A DNA stretch of 18,517 bases from Ignavibacteria bacterium (GTDB lineage Bacteria; Bacteroidota; Ignavibacteria; Tepidaquicellales; OLB5), in contig JAUQWT010000275.1 of assembly GCA_030835005.1 (NCBI GenBank), forward strand, positions 1 through 18,517. The letters are read 5' to 3'. The notes under the pieces were generated by a model. The model worked only from the letters and a program-made list of their open reading frames with translations, had not been told where the DNA came from and searched no databases. Shown one piece after another: positions 7,725-15,636 of this stretch. A program made the translations under genes and the position numbers. How positions within the stretch are numbered: the stretch's first letter is position 1; each line of letters opens with the position of its first letter.

Positions 7725-10145
7725 TCATTTAACTAGCATCATCTTTTTTACGTCACTAAAATTCCCGGCTTCAATTCTGTAAATATACAATCCCGATGCC
7801 AGATTCAATCCGCTGAATTCCACTTCGTGGTATCCTGCATCTTTCTTTTGATCAATAAGAACTGCTACTTTTTTGCCAAGAATATCAAATACCGTTATTT
7901 TTACGTTTGATGCCGTAGGTATCTGATACTTGATCATAGTAGACGGGTTAAAAGGATTAGGATAGTTCTGTTCTAGCGCATACTCAAACGGAATATTATT
8001 ATTTCCAACTATACCTACCAACGAACCGCAGTAGTTTGTAAGCTTCACATCATCAACATACCATCCATCACCAGCCACACCGCCATCTGAAGTAAGCCTG
8101 AATCTTATTTTCAATTGGCTTGAAGCGGCAGCATATTGAGTGATGTCAAGAGTAACCTGCGTCCATGTCGTCAAACTTCCATTATAAGATGCAGCCTGCT
8201 GCCATACCGTTCCGTTATTGCTTGATACTTCAACATAACAAAAATCATATCCTGCTTCGGTTGCATACTTATGCCAGAAAGATAAATACACCACAGGTGT
8301 AGCTGAAACATTTACAGGAGTAGTTAATGTCATGGAATAATTTATATTATTCCCGTAATTGCCCGTTGGGCTATCAGTAAATGATGATGGTGCTGAATTA
8401 AATTGTGAAGTTGTAATGCCCCATGGACCGGTTCCAGTCCAATTGGAAAAGTTTGATGCATTATCATTAAATGTAACCGTTCCTGTCCCTACAAGAATAT
8501 AAGCTGCAGCATAATAAACAGTAGTAGTATCCAGCTTAATTGTTAAAGTAAGCGGTATCCCGCAGTTGTTTGGCGCTGCTCCTGATATTGAAAAATTGAA
8601 AGTAGAACTATCCGATGCAAATGAGGCCAGACTTGGATAATTAAACTGCTGGACAGGAATTGTAACATTAGCATTTCCCGGTGTCAAAATGACCTTAACA
8701 TTATTTGCAGTCATTACTCCTTTGTTCCTGAATTTTACTTTGAAAGTTCCTGATTGACCCGGTGTATAGGTTGGCTGATTAAATACTGAAGAAAGAGGAC
8801 TTACATAAGGTCCCGCAATCAAAGATATATATTGGTTAGAAAACAACATTCCTTGTGCCAGAGGAAGTATTTCCGATTGCGGAGGCCAGAAGCTGCTTCC
8901 CGTTTCAGGTGTGAACGAAAATATCTTTGCGTGGCCTGAATCATTGTAATACCAGTCATCCGTTCCGCCCCGTACTTTATATCCGACAGTTTGTGACGGA
9001 AATCCTATTGTATAACCGTTTGTTGCCTGCATGTCTGTCAAAAACTGTGTATACATCGCATCATCAGGTGTTGGGATTGGATCCTGCCAGCACCACGGCT
9101 TTATCAGGTAATTTCCATAAGTGTGGGCACTGAAAGCAGTTTTGAAATTTCTGGAATTAACGAAGGTCATGATATTTTGAGTTTCCAGTTCTGAAAATGG
9201 AGAGGTTCCTCTATAAGTACCCTGTCCGCCGCTGCAAGAATTAGTGCTTGAACCGTTGTTAGTAGAATTCCAAAACTGATATGTACCAAAATTCCTGTTA
9301 GGATCTACCGGTCCGCATGTTAAACTTGGCGGGCTTGTCAGGTGTTTATTAGCTCTCCACATTCCGCCGCCGGTTGGATTAGTAGTCTGGTTGTGAACAT
9401 AGCCATCAGCATTAAAAACAGGTATCCAGTATATTTCTCTGTTATTAAGAATATATCTTGCAATCGGATCTGTATTATAATTCTCAAACAACCAGAAGAA
9501 ATAATAGAACTGTGTTTCCATGCTTTCAGGTTCACGGGAATGGATCAATGCATGATACATTACTTCAGGTCTGCCTGTTGGTGCATCCGGACCTTTTGTT
9601 ACCCTAACTGCCCACATTGTCCTTCCTTCATAAGTTGTTCCGATAGAAAATTTTGAAGATATGAACTGAGGATACCACATTCTCATCGAATCAAGCTTCG
9701 AAACCACTTCAGCATAAGTCATATATCCACCCATGCTTCCATAAATAGAATGTGAGATATTGAATGCTTCTGCAGACTGCTGTATAGAAGCGTCAATTTC
9801 TCCTGGTGTCATCTTAGGCTGGTTATCATAAAAAGTCTGCCAGTCATCTACAAGTATTTCAAACGGAACGCCTGAAGCCCTCAAAAGTTCAATCTCATAT
9901 TCAGAAAGCCAGGTATCTGAATAATTTCCCATTTTTGTAATTGCATGATCAATATGAAGACCTGCGTCTTCGATCTTTCGGAAATCATTATCTGTTACGG
10001 TGTAAATCCTGACCTGAGAATATTTAGGCTGCTTATCTATGACAGAAGAAGTTGTGAAATCATATGCATTAAAGGAAACGTATGACAATATTCCTAACAC
10101 AGCAAATGTCAACACTGTAAAAAGAGTGCTTTTATACCTTTTCAT
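7725..10145 (-). CDS. M14 zinc carboxypeptidase with T9SS sorting domain (paralogue 1)
   Basis: An 806-residue secreted metallocarboxypeptidase. Parts: signal peptide (about 1-27), propeptide (about 40-135, with LHIDHAITKMG and VDDWQTFYDN), M14 catalytic domain (about 140-445), a CARDB-like beta domain (about 455-550), a MAM/jelly-roll-like domain (about 555-705, ending DGWYVDDVKL), and a T9SS type A sorting domain (720-806, QNYPNPFNPSTMIKY, ending KKMMLVK). Zinc ligands are His202 and Glu205 (HSRE) and His341 (SAHTYGN). Arg284 in DPNRNF binds the substrate carboxylate, Tyr389 matches Tyr248 of carboxypeptidase A, and Glu414 (TPETG) is the catalytic base. Asp396 stands at the position of Ile255 in carboxypeptidase A and Asp255 in carboxypeptidase B, which predicts a preference for C-terminal Lys/Arg. 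It is a paralogue of the gene at 13082-15490 (about 70% identity by hand over residues 139-264). It has its own promoter and terminator. Confidence 0.92.
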   Translation of the reverse strand: MKRYKSTLFTVLTFAVLGILSYVSFNAYDFTTSSVIDKQPKYSQVRIYTVTDNDFRKIEDAGLHIDHAITKMGNYSDTWLSEYEIELLRASGVPFEILVDDWQTFYDNQPKMTPGEIDASIQQSAEAFNISHSIYGSMGGYMTYAEVVSKLDSMRMWYPQFISSKFSIGTTYEGRTMWAVRVTKGPDAPTGRPEVMYHALIHSREPESMETQFYYFFWLFENYNTDPIARYILNNREIYWIPVFNADGYVHNQTTNPTGGGMWRANKHLTSPPSLTCGPVDPNRNFGTYQFWNSTNNGSSTNSCSGGQGTYRGTSPFSELETQNIMTFVNSRNFKTAFSAHTYGNYLIKPWCWQDPIPTPDDAMYTQFLTDMQATNGYTIGFPSQTVGYKVRGGTDDWYYNDSGHAKIFSFTPETGSSFWPPQSEILPLAQGMLFSNQYISLIAGPYVSPLSSVFNQPTYTPGQSGTFKVKFRNKGVMTANNVKVILTPGNANVTIPVQQFNYPSLASFASDSSTFNFSISGAAPNNCGIPLTLTIKLDTTTVYYAAAYILVGTGTVTFNDNASNFSNWTGTGPWGITTSQFNSAPSSFTDSPTGNYGNNINYSMTLTTPVNVSATPVVYLSFWHKYATEAGYDFCYVEVSSNNGTVWQQAASYNGSLTTWTQVTLDITQYAAASSQLKIRFRLTSDGGVAGDGWYVDDVKLTNYCGSLVGIVGNNNIPFEYALEQNYPNPFNPSTMIKYQIPTASNVKITVFDILGKKVAVLIDQKKDAGYHEVEFSGLNLASGLYIYRIEAGNFSDVKKMMLVK

Positions 10146-10183
10146 TTTATTTATAAATTATTGAGTAAATGCAGATTTAATAA

Positions 10184-10214
10184 TTAAATTAGCAAATAAA
10201 TGCCGTTAATTCAA
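10184..10214 (-). promoter_or_regulatory. Candidate Bacteroidetes-type promoter of M14 paralogue 1
   Basis: On the - strand, TTG (10214-10212), a 20-bp spacer, then TAATTTAA (10191-10184). This resembles the Bacteroidetes -33/-7 form (TTG, 19-22 bp, TAnnTTTG), with the end of the -7 box diverging. The same arrangement, with identical spacing and much identical flanking sequence, precedes the second M14 gene. A transcript would start about 30 bases before the ATG. Confidence 0.55.
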
Positions 10215-10292
10215 TATTCATTGAAGAGCAGTTATTAACTATTCCCGTGATGAGCTTTACAACGGGTTTAAGGTATGGTTTTCTTCTGACAA

Positions 10293-10323
10293 AAATAAAA
10301 AGGGCACTCAGTGCCCTTTTTAT
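10293..10323 (-). terminator. Rho-independent terminator of the BNR propeller gene
   Basis: A near-perfect hairpin: AAAAAGGGCAC (10297-10307), loop of three (10308-10310), GTGCCCTTTTT (10311-10321). On the - strand it is followed by TTTTTATTTTT. It begins about 60 bases after the stop codon of the propeller gene and could also act on the + strand. The rest of the 235-bp gap (10146-10380) holds only the M14 promoter; no gene is seen. Confidence 0.9.
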
Positions 10324-10380
10324 TCAAATCTTAATTATTGATATTACTTAACTAACGCATAATAAAATGGTTTTGATACG

Positions 10381-10641
10381 TCACTTTATCAGCATCATTT
10401 TTTTAACGTCAATGAAGTTCCCGGCCTCCAATTTATAGAAATAAATTCCGGATGACAGGTTCAAACCGTCAAATGAAACTTCATAATTGCCTGCAGGTTT
10501 GTTCTCATCCACCAGTGTCTTGATTTCTCTTCCAAGAGCATCAAAAATTGCTAACCTCACAAATGAATTCTTAGGCAATTGATACTTAATAGTTGTTGAT
10601 GGATTAAACGGATTCGGATGATTTTGCCAAAGCGTGAACAC
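10381..10641 (-). repeat. Copy A of a sorting-domain module shared with 13082-13342
   Basis: The last 86 codons of the propeller gene match those of the M14 gene at 13082-15490: 67 of 86 residues identical by hand count, and about 87% of bases over a central stretch of about 148 bp, including 28 identical bases at 10481-10508 (equal to 13182-13209). Confidence 0.8.
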
Positions 10642-12927
10642 AGTCGGTATTTCACTATTAACGGGCTCAATGCCAACAAGTACTAAATCAGTTGAGTATG
10701 CGCTTCTGCCGTGTGTCCACACAACCAGTTTTCTGGTTCCGTTGTGAATTGTTAGGTCATGGCATGGTACACTCGAAGGTATCCCCTGGCTGAAAAGCGA
10801 CCACGAGCCTCCATCATTCGTACTCAACATAACTCCAACATCTGTAGCAAGATATATTGTCTGGTTTAGCACCGGGTCAATCACGAGATCGTTGACAGGA
10901 GCATTTGGAAGGTTAGAAGAAATTGAAATCCATGAAGCACCGTAATTGGTAGTTTTAAAAACATGTGCGCCGGTTGAATCTGTTTTGTAGCCCGATAGTG
11001 TAACATAGCAAACATTAGCAAGTGTTGGGTGAATTGTAACTCTTGTTACCCACCTGTACGGAAGACCGGTATTTATCTTTGTCCAGTTCGTCCCCCCGTT
11101 TGTTGTTACCCAAACATTCGCGTCATCAGTACCGCAGTATATTACTGCCGGGTTTGAAGCTGATACATCAACAGTTGTAATTGTACCAAGATTCTGCACA
11201 TGTCCATTCGCAAGGTCAGGACTTATAGCAGTCCAACTCTGCATACCGTTCGTTGTTCTGTGTACTTTATATGTACCGCAGTAAAGAACCAATGGATTAG
11301 TTTTATCCATAACATAGGGTGTCATCCAGTTGGTGTAAGCCAGGTCAAGTCCTGATGTTGCGCTTAGAAAACTAGCTCCCCCGTTTGTAGAGCGTACTAA
11401 TCCCCCGGTTTGTGATGATGCATATACTCTTTGTGAATTTGTATAATCAACCAGGCAGTAAAAGCCATCGCCGCCATGAATGCTCTGCCAACCGCCGGGA
11501 CTGCCTGTAGTTCTGTTTGTACCATTATCCTGGGCGCCGCCCAGTATTGTTGAAGGATTATTATTATCAATTTCACCTGCATAAAACTGAGTAATGGGAA
11601 GTGAATTGCTGGCAAGCCAGCTAACCCCGCCGTTGGTCGAATAGTCAATTCCGCCATCATTTCCGTTTACAACATAATTCGGATTTGAAAGCGCAAATGC
11701 CTGAGCATGATGATCTACATGTGATGCCCCGATAGTTGAAAATGATGTACCCCCGTTGGAACTTCTTTCCATGTTAAGTCCGCCGCAATATACATTATTA
11801 GGGTCAGCAGGATTCACTTTGCATATCCTGTTGAACCATGCATAATTTGATGAACCTGCTACGGATGCGTTAATTAATACCCAGTTTGAGCCGCCATCAG
11901 TTGATTTATACAATCCTCTGGAATTACCATTTGCGTAAGCTGTAAGTGCATAAATTATCTGCGGATTTGAGACGCAAATATCCAGTGATATTCTCCCCAT
12001 ATCCGGGGAATTTGATGGAAACCCGCCGTTAACTACACTCCAGTTTACCCCTGCATTGGTTGATACATATAATGCCGTCATGGGTCCGCCGTATTTAATA
12101 TAATCTTCCCTGCGCTGCCTTTCCCACATTGCAGCAAAAACTTTATTCGGATTTACCGGGTCCACTGCAACGTCAATTGCGCCAACTGAATCAGCAATGA
12201 ATAATGATTGTATCCAAGTTCCCCCTCCGTTTGTTGAGCGGTATATGCCGCGTTCATTATTTTTTCTTCGTGTTGAACCAACCGCAGCAGCATACAAAAC
12301 CTGTGAATTCAAAGGATTAACTGCGATGTTGCCAAAACTATATGCATCACCCAATCCAATGAAGCTCCACGATGTTCCTGCGTCCGTTGATTTGTACATC
12401 CCTGTTCCGGGGTAATAACTTCTCAATGAATTTGATTCCCCTGTTCCGCAATAAAGTATATTGGGATTAATGGGATCTATTGCAAGCGCACCGATTGATG
12501 AAGTATTCTGGTTGTCAAATACACTTACCCAGCTTTGGCAAAAATTGGTTGATTTCCATATCCCGCCATTTGCAGTACCCGCATAAACTATCAGCTGATT
12601 AGCCGGATGAATGACAATTGCAGTAATCCTGCCTTCAATATTTGTTGGTCCGGCAAGTTCCCACGGCAATGGGCTATCATGTGTATGCACAGGCATTTGC
12701 CTTACATAGTTAATAGCTTCAGTGTATTTGTTTGCAGGAATTTCATTATAAGGAAATGCGCGTTGCTTTTCGAACCAGTCATCAGCTGGTGCACCGGGAA
12801 TCTTGCCGTTTGTTCCTTTGGCAGTTTTGTTATCTGTTTCAATATTATCAACTAAGAAATAGAATATAGATGCAGATGAGATTACAGATAAGATCAAGAC
12901 CAGGGCTGTTTGTTTTAAAATCTTCAT
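10381..12927 (-). CDS. Asp-box/BNR-repeat beta-propeller protein with T9SS sorting domain
   Basis: An 848-residue secreted protein of the sortilin/VPS10-like or WD40/YVTN/BNR repeat type. After a signal peptide (about 1-20) and a linker, residues of about 90-750 carry at least twelve Asp-box-like motifs (S-T-x-G-G-x-x-W/F) near 126, 180, 231, 289, 342, 389, 430, 513, 558, 608, 659 and 702, for example YKSTDGGSNW. This fits two stacked propellers. A segment around 403-437 (HVDHHAQAF ... NGNDGG) is typical of this secreted family. The sialidase catalytic arginines and tyrosine cannot be recognised, so a binding or glycan-related role is a guess only. The T9SS type A sorting domain (760-848, QNHPNPFNPSTTIKY, ending KKMMLIK) is very like that of the neighbouring M14 gene (13082-15490). 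The gene is preceded by 154 bp that holds the next gene's terminator, and followed by its own. Confidence 0.85.
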   Translation of the reverse strand: MKILKQTALVLILSVISSASIFYFLVDNIETDNKTAKGTNGKIPGAPADDWFEKQRAFPYNEIPANKYTEAINYVRQMPVHTHDSPLPWELAGPTNIEGRITAIVIHPANQLIVYAGTANGGIWKSTNFCQSWVSVFDNQNTSSIGALAIDPINPNILYCGTGESNSLRSYYPGTGMYKSTDAGTSWSFIGLGDAYSFGNIAVNPLNSQVLYAAAVGSTRRKNNERGIYRSTNGGGTWIQSLFIADSVGAIDVAVDPVNPNKVFAAMWERQRREDYIKYGGPMTALYVSTNAGVNWSVVNGGFPSNSPDMGRISLDICVSNPQIIYALTAYANGNSRGLYKSTDGGSNWVLINASVAGSSNYAWFNRICKVNPADPNNVYCGGLNMERSSNGGTSFSTIGASHVDHHAQAFALSNPNYVVNGNDGGIDYSTNGGVSWLASNSLPITQFYAGEIDNNNPSTILGGAQDNGTNRTTGSPGGWQSIHGGDGFYCLVDYTNSQRVYASSQTGGLVRSTNGGASFLSATSGLDLAYTNWMTPYVMDKTNPLVLYCGTYKVHRTTNGMQSWTAISPDLANGHVQNLGTITTVDVSASNPAVIYCGTDDANVWVTTNGGTNWTKINTGLPYRWVTRVTIHPTLANVCYVTLSGYKTDSTGAHVFKTTNYGASWISISSNLPNAPVNDLVIDPVLNQTIYLATDVGVMLSTNDGGSWSLFSQGIPSSVPCHDLTIHNGTRKLVVWTHGRSAYSTDLVLVGIEPVNSEIPTVFTLWQNHPNPFNPSTTIKYQLPKNSFVRLAIFDALGREIKTLVDENKPAGNYEVSFDGLNLSSGIYFYKLEAGNFIDVKKMMLIK

Positions 12928-12941
12928 TAGATTGTTATAAA

Positions 12942-12966
12942 ATTTGTTACAATGATATTTGTTACA
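12942..12966. repeat. Short direct repeat ATTTGTTACA upstream of the propeller gene
   Basis: ATTTGTTACA occurs at 12942-12951 and again at 12957-12966, a 15-base period, in the leader or promoter region just before the propeller gene start. It could be a regulator site or simply chance in AT-rich DNA. No good promoter match is seen around it. Confidence 0.4.
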
Positions 12967-12971
12967 GAATA

Positions 12972-13014
12972 AAATAAAGCCTGACAGGTTTTGAAAACAT
13001 GTCAGGTTTATTTA
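12972..13014 (-). terminator. Probable terminator of M14 paralogue 2
   Basis: A stem with a CCTGACA/TGTCAGG core (12980-12986 and 13000-13006) that extends through AAATAAA/TTTATTT pairing with one bulged base; the loop is 13 bases. On the - strand it ends in CTTTATTTTATT. It lies about 70 bases after the M14 stop codon. Confidence 0.75.
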
Positions 13015-13046
13015 AATAACATATACGTTGATCGTTTTATTTTATC

Positions 13047-13066
13047 AATCCCTATGTCCGGGGATT
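13047..13066. repeat. Small palindrome AATCCC...GGGATT after M14 paralogue 2
   Basis: A 6-bp stem (13047-13052 with 13061-13066) around an 8-base loop containing CCGG, in the 3' region of the M14 gene. Its 20-base size, AATCC/GGATT ends and CCGG match the palindrome at 17260-17279, so the two may be related small repeats. A further hairpin, AAAATAGC/GCTATTTT (13070-13077 with 13081-13088), covers the M14 stop codon. Confidence 0.5.
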
Positions 13067-13081
13067 TCCAAAATAGCCTCG

Positions 13082-13342
13082 CTATTTTATCAACATCATC
13101 TTTTTCACTTCAGTAAAATCGCCTGCTTCGATCTTATAGAAGTATATGCCAGTCGCAATACCTGAACCGTCAAATGAAATCTCATAATTGCCTGCAGGTT
13201 TGTTCTCATTTACCAGTGTCTTGATTTCCCGGCCAAGAGCATCAAATACTGCTAATTTCACAAATGAATTTTCAGGCAACTGATATCTAATAGTGGTAGA
13301 TGGATTAAATGGATTCGGATAATTCTGATCCAAAGAGAATCT
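13082..13342 (-). repeat. Copy B of a sorting-domain module shared with 10381-10641
   Basis: The last 86 codons of M14 paralogue 2, about 78% identical in protein to the sorting domain of the propeller gene, but only 47 of 86 residues identical to that of M14 paralogue 1 by the same hand alignment. Confidence 0.8.
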
Positions 13343-15490
13343 ATTTGGAATCTCTCCAATCCCGGTTACACCGGTTAATACATCCTGGTAATTCGAGATC
13401 TTAATATTATCAACATACCACCCGTCGGCAACCGTATTTTTGTTGCTAACTAGTGTAAATCTTATTTTCATATTTGTTGATTTGTTCGCAAGATCGGTAA
13501 TGTCCAGCACTTCCTGTTTCCACGCACTCTGAGTTCCATAAAAATATTTTACGGAGCTCCATGTCGTACCGTTATCACTCGAAACATCAACATATGCATT
13601 ATCCATAATATCGATCGTATATTTGTGATAGAAAGTAAGTATAGTAACCGGATTAGCAGAAATATTTCTTGCAGTTGTCAGAGTAAGCATTCTGTTGGTA
13701 CTGTTCGGATAGTTCACTCCATTACCGGGGCTTTCTGTGAATGAATTGCCCGGTGAATAAGATTGAAGATTGGTAACATTCCATCCTCCGCCGGTTACTG
13801 TCCAGTTGCCCATTCCGTTTTCTGCGCTATCGGCAAGTGTAGTTGTTCCGTTCCCTATGCAAATATATATTTTCTGCTGGTGAATTATGCTTGTATCATT
13901 TTGTTTTATTCTGACAAGTATTGGCAGCCCGTTATTCATAGGAGCAGTGTTCAGCACATTAAAATTGAAGTTAAGGCTATCCTGGTAGAAAGAAGCAATT
14001 GAATTATATGAAAATGTAGCAGCACTTACATTAATGTGCGGGCTTTGCGATACAAGATCAATCTTTACATTTTGTGCTGAAAGCAATCCTCTGTTTTTAA
14101 AATGAAGTTTAAAACTGCCGGCTTCGCCGGGAGTGTATGAAACTTTGTTCAATTGGGTTTGTACCGGCGAAACATATCCGCCTGATGAAAGTGAAAAATA
14201 TATATTGCTCCAAACGGTAGATTGAGCAAGCGGCAATATCCTGTTTTGAGGCGGCCAGAAACCATCGCTGCCTGTGCCAACTTCCGGAGTCATGGAGATC
14301 ATCTTTGTGTGTCCTGAATCATTGTAATACCAATCATCAGTTGTTCCCCTTACAGTATAGCCTACTGTCTCAAGTGAGCGTCCGAGTGTATAGTGATTAT
14401 GCAGGGCCATATCAGCAGAGAAGCTTTGAAATATGCTTTCATCCGGTGAAGGAGTACCTGAATATCCCCAGGGCCTGATGAAGTAATTGCCGTATGTATG
14501 ATAGCTTAACGAACCCTTAAAATTCCTCGAGTTTACAAAATTCAGTGCGTTCTGCGTCTCTATTTGATCAAAAGGCAAATTACCCCTGAAAGTTTCTCCC
14601 CCGCAAGTTGTAGTTGAACCGGGCCCACCGGGGCCACCAAAATTCCAGAAAGCATATGGACCGTAATTCCTGTTCAGATCAGCGCCTATGCCCCCTGTAC
14701 ATGGCTTTCTGCTTATCCTCCACATACCGCCGCCGTTTGGATTGTTTGTCTGATTATAAACATAACCATCTGCATTGAACACAGGTGTAAAATACAATTC
14801 CCTGTAACGCAGAATATACGTTGCAAGCGGATCGATATTATAATTTTCAAGCAGCCAGTAAATAAAATACATATTCTGAGTCATGCTCATTGGCTCACGG
14901 GCATGTATCAAAGAATGAAACCATACTTCAGGCCTTCCCGTTGGGGCATCCGGACTATTTGAAACCCTGACAGTCCACATCTGCCTGTTCTCGTGAGTAT
15001 TTCCAATTGAAAATTTTGTGGAGATAAGCCCGGGGTACTGAAGGCGCATTGAATCAAGTTTACTGACAACTTCATTATAAGTCATATATCCTCCCATGGT
15101 ACCGTAAACTGAGTGGCTGACGTTATATGCGTCGGTTGACTGCTCTATCGCCGAACGCATTTCTGCTTCAGTCATTTGGGGAAGATTATTGTAATACTGC
15201 ATCCAGTCATCCACTGTAACCTGGTAAGACACTCCCGATTTTTTCAGTGATTCGATTTCCGAAGCTGAGAGCCATGTAATAACATGGTCTTCAAAGCTTT
15301 CGACGTGATCAAGATCCAGGCCTGCCGCACTTAATCTATGAAAGTCTGACTGTGCTGATGCAAAGATCTTGACTTGTGAATATTTCTCCTGTGGAGTAAT
15401 CTGGGTCTCTTTTGAATTAAATCCATAAAAAGTCAGGGCAATCATTACGGCGAGGAGGGCTGATGAATAGATAGTTCTGCGAGATTTCAT
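13082..15490 (-). CDS. M14 zinc carboxypeptidase with T9SS sorting domain (paralogue 2)
   Basis: An 802-residue secreted metallocarboxypeptidase with the same plan as the gene at 7725-10145: signal peptide (about 1-25), propeptide (35-130), M14 domain (about 132-440), CARDB-like domain (about 448-548), MAM-like domain (about 550-700, DGWYVDNIKI) and T9SS type A sorting domain (716-802, QNYPNPFNPSTTIRY, ending KKMMLIK). Zinc ligands are His196, Glu199 (HARE) and His331 (SYHTYGN). Arg274 in DLNRNY, Tyr378 and Glu403 (TPEVG) complete the active site. Asp385 equals Asp255 of carboxypeptidase B, so basic C-terminal residues are the predicted targets, as for the T9SS cargo CPG70 of Porphyromonas gingivalis. 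The active-site loop after DLNRNY is Gly/Pro-rich (FGGPGGPGS), unlike paralogue 1 (NSTNNGSSTN), so fine specificity may differ. Its sorting domain is closer to that of the propeller protein than to that of its own paralogue. Confidence 0.92.
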   Translation of the reverse strand: MKSRRTIYSSALLAVMIALTFYGFNSKETQITPQEKYSQVKIFASAQSDFHRLSAAGLDLDHVESFEDHVITWLSASEIESLKKSGVSYQVTVDDWMQYYNNLPQMTEAEMRSAIEQSTDAYNVSHSVYGTMGGYMTYNEVVSKLDSMRLQYPGLISTKFSIGNTHENRQMWTVRVSNSPDAPTGRPEVWFHSLIHAREPMSMTQNMYFIYWLLENYNIDPLATYILRYRELYFTPVFNADGYVYNQTNNPNGGGMWRISRKPCTGGIGADLNRNYGPYAFWNFGGPGGPGSTTTCGGETFRGNLPFDQIETQNALNFVNSRNFKGSLSYHTYGNYFIRPWGYSGTPSPDESIFQSFSADMALHNHYTLGRSLETVGYTVRGTTDDWYYNDSGHTKMISMTPEVGTGSDGFWPPQNRILPLAQSTVWSNIYFSLSSGGYVSPVQTQLNKVSYTPGEAGSFKLHFKNRGLLSAQNVKIDLVSQSPHINVSAATFSYNSIASFYQDSLNFNFNVLNTAPMNNGLPILVRIKQNDTSIIHQQKIYICIGNGTTTLADSAENGMGNWTVTGGGWNVTNLQSYSPGNSFTESPGNGVNYPNSTNRMLTLTTARNISANPVTILTFYHKYTIDIMDNAYVDVSSDNGTTWSSVKYFYGTQSAWKQEVLDITDLANKSTNMKIRFTLVSNKNTVADGWYVDNIKISNYQDVLTGVTGIGEIPNRFSLDQNYPNPFNPSTTIRYQLPENSFVKLAVFDALGREIKTLVNENKPAGNYEISFDGSGIATGIYFYKIEAGDFTEVKKMMLIK

Positions 15491-15526
15491 TTGATTTATT
15501 TAAGTTATTTCCTGATGACACAATAA

Positions 15527-15557
15527 GTAAATTAGCTAAAACATACAGTTAATTCAA
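15527..15557 (-). promoter_or_regulatory. Candidate Bacteroidetes-type promoter of M14 paralogue 2
   Basis: On the - strand, TTG (15557-15555), a 20-bp spacer, then TAATTTAC (15534-15527), at nearly the same distance from the ATG as in the other M14 gene. Both share ATTGAATTAAC at the upstream box and GCTAATTTA at the downstream box. Confidence 0.55.
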
Positions 15558-15574
15558 TTAAGATAATAATGGTC

Positions 15575-15615
15575 ATAAAAAGAAGAGTGCCCCAAAAGTT
15601 TCTCTCTGAGGCACC
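15575..15615 (-). terminator. Probable terminator of the beta-helix gene
   Basis: On the - strand, GTGCC/GGCAC arms (15610-15614 and 15587-15591), extended by two further pairs after one mismatch, a loop of about 13 bases, then CTTCTTTTTA. It lies about 22 bases after the stop codon. The stem is weaker than the other terminators in this window. Confidence 0.6.
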
Positions 15616-15636
15616 AAAATTGAGTGAAATTGGCGG

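Noticed and set aside
10381..12927. Sialidase or GH74 glycoside hydrolase
   Set aside because: Asp-boxes are also found in non-enzymatic propellers, and the catalytic residues of sialidases or GH74 could not be identified.
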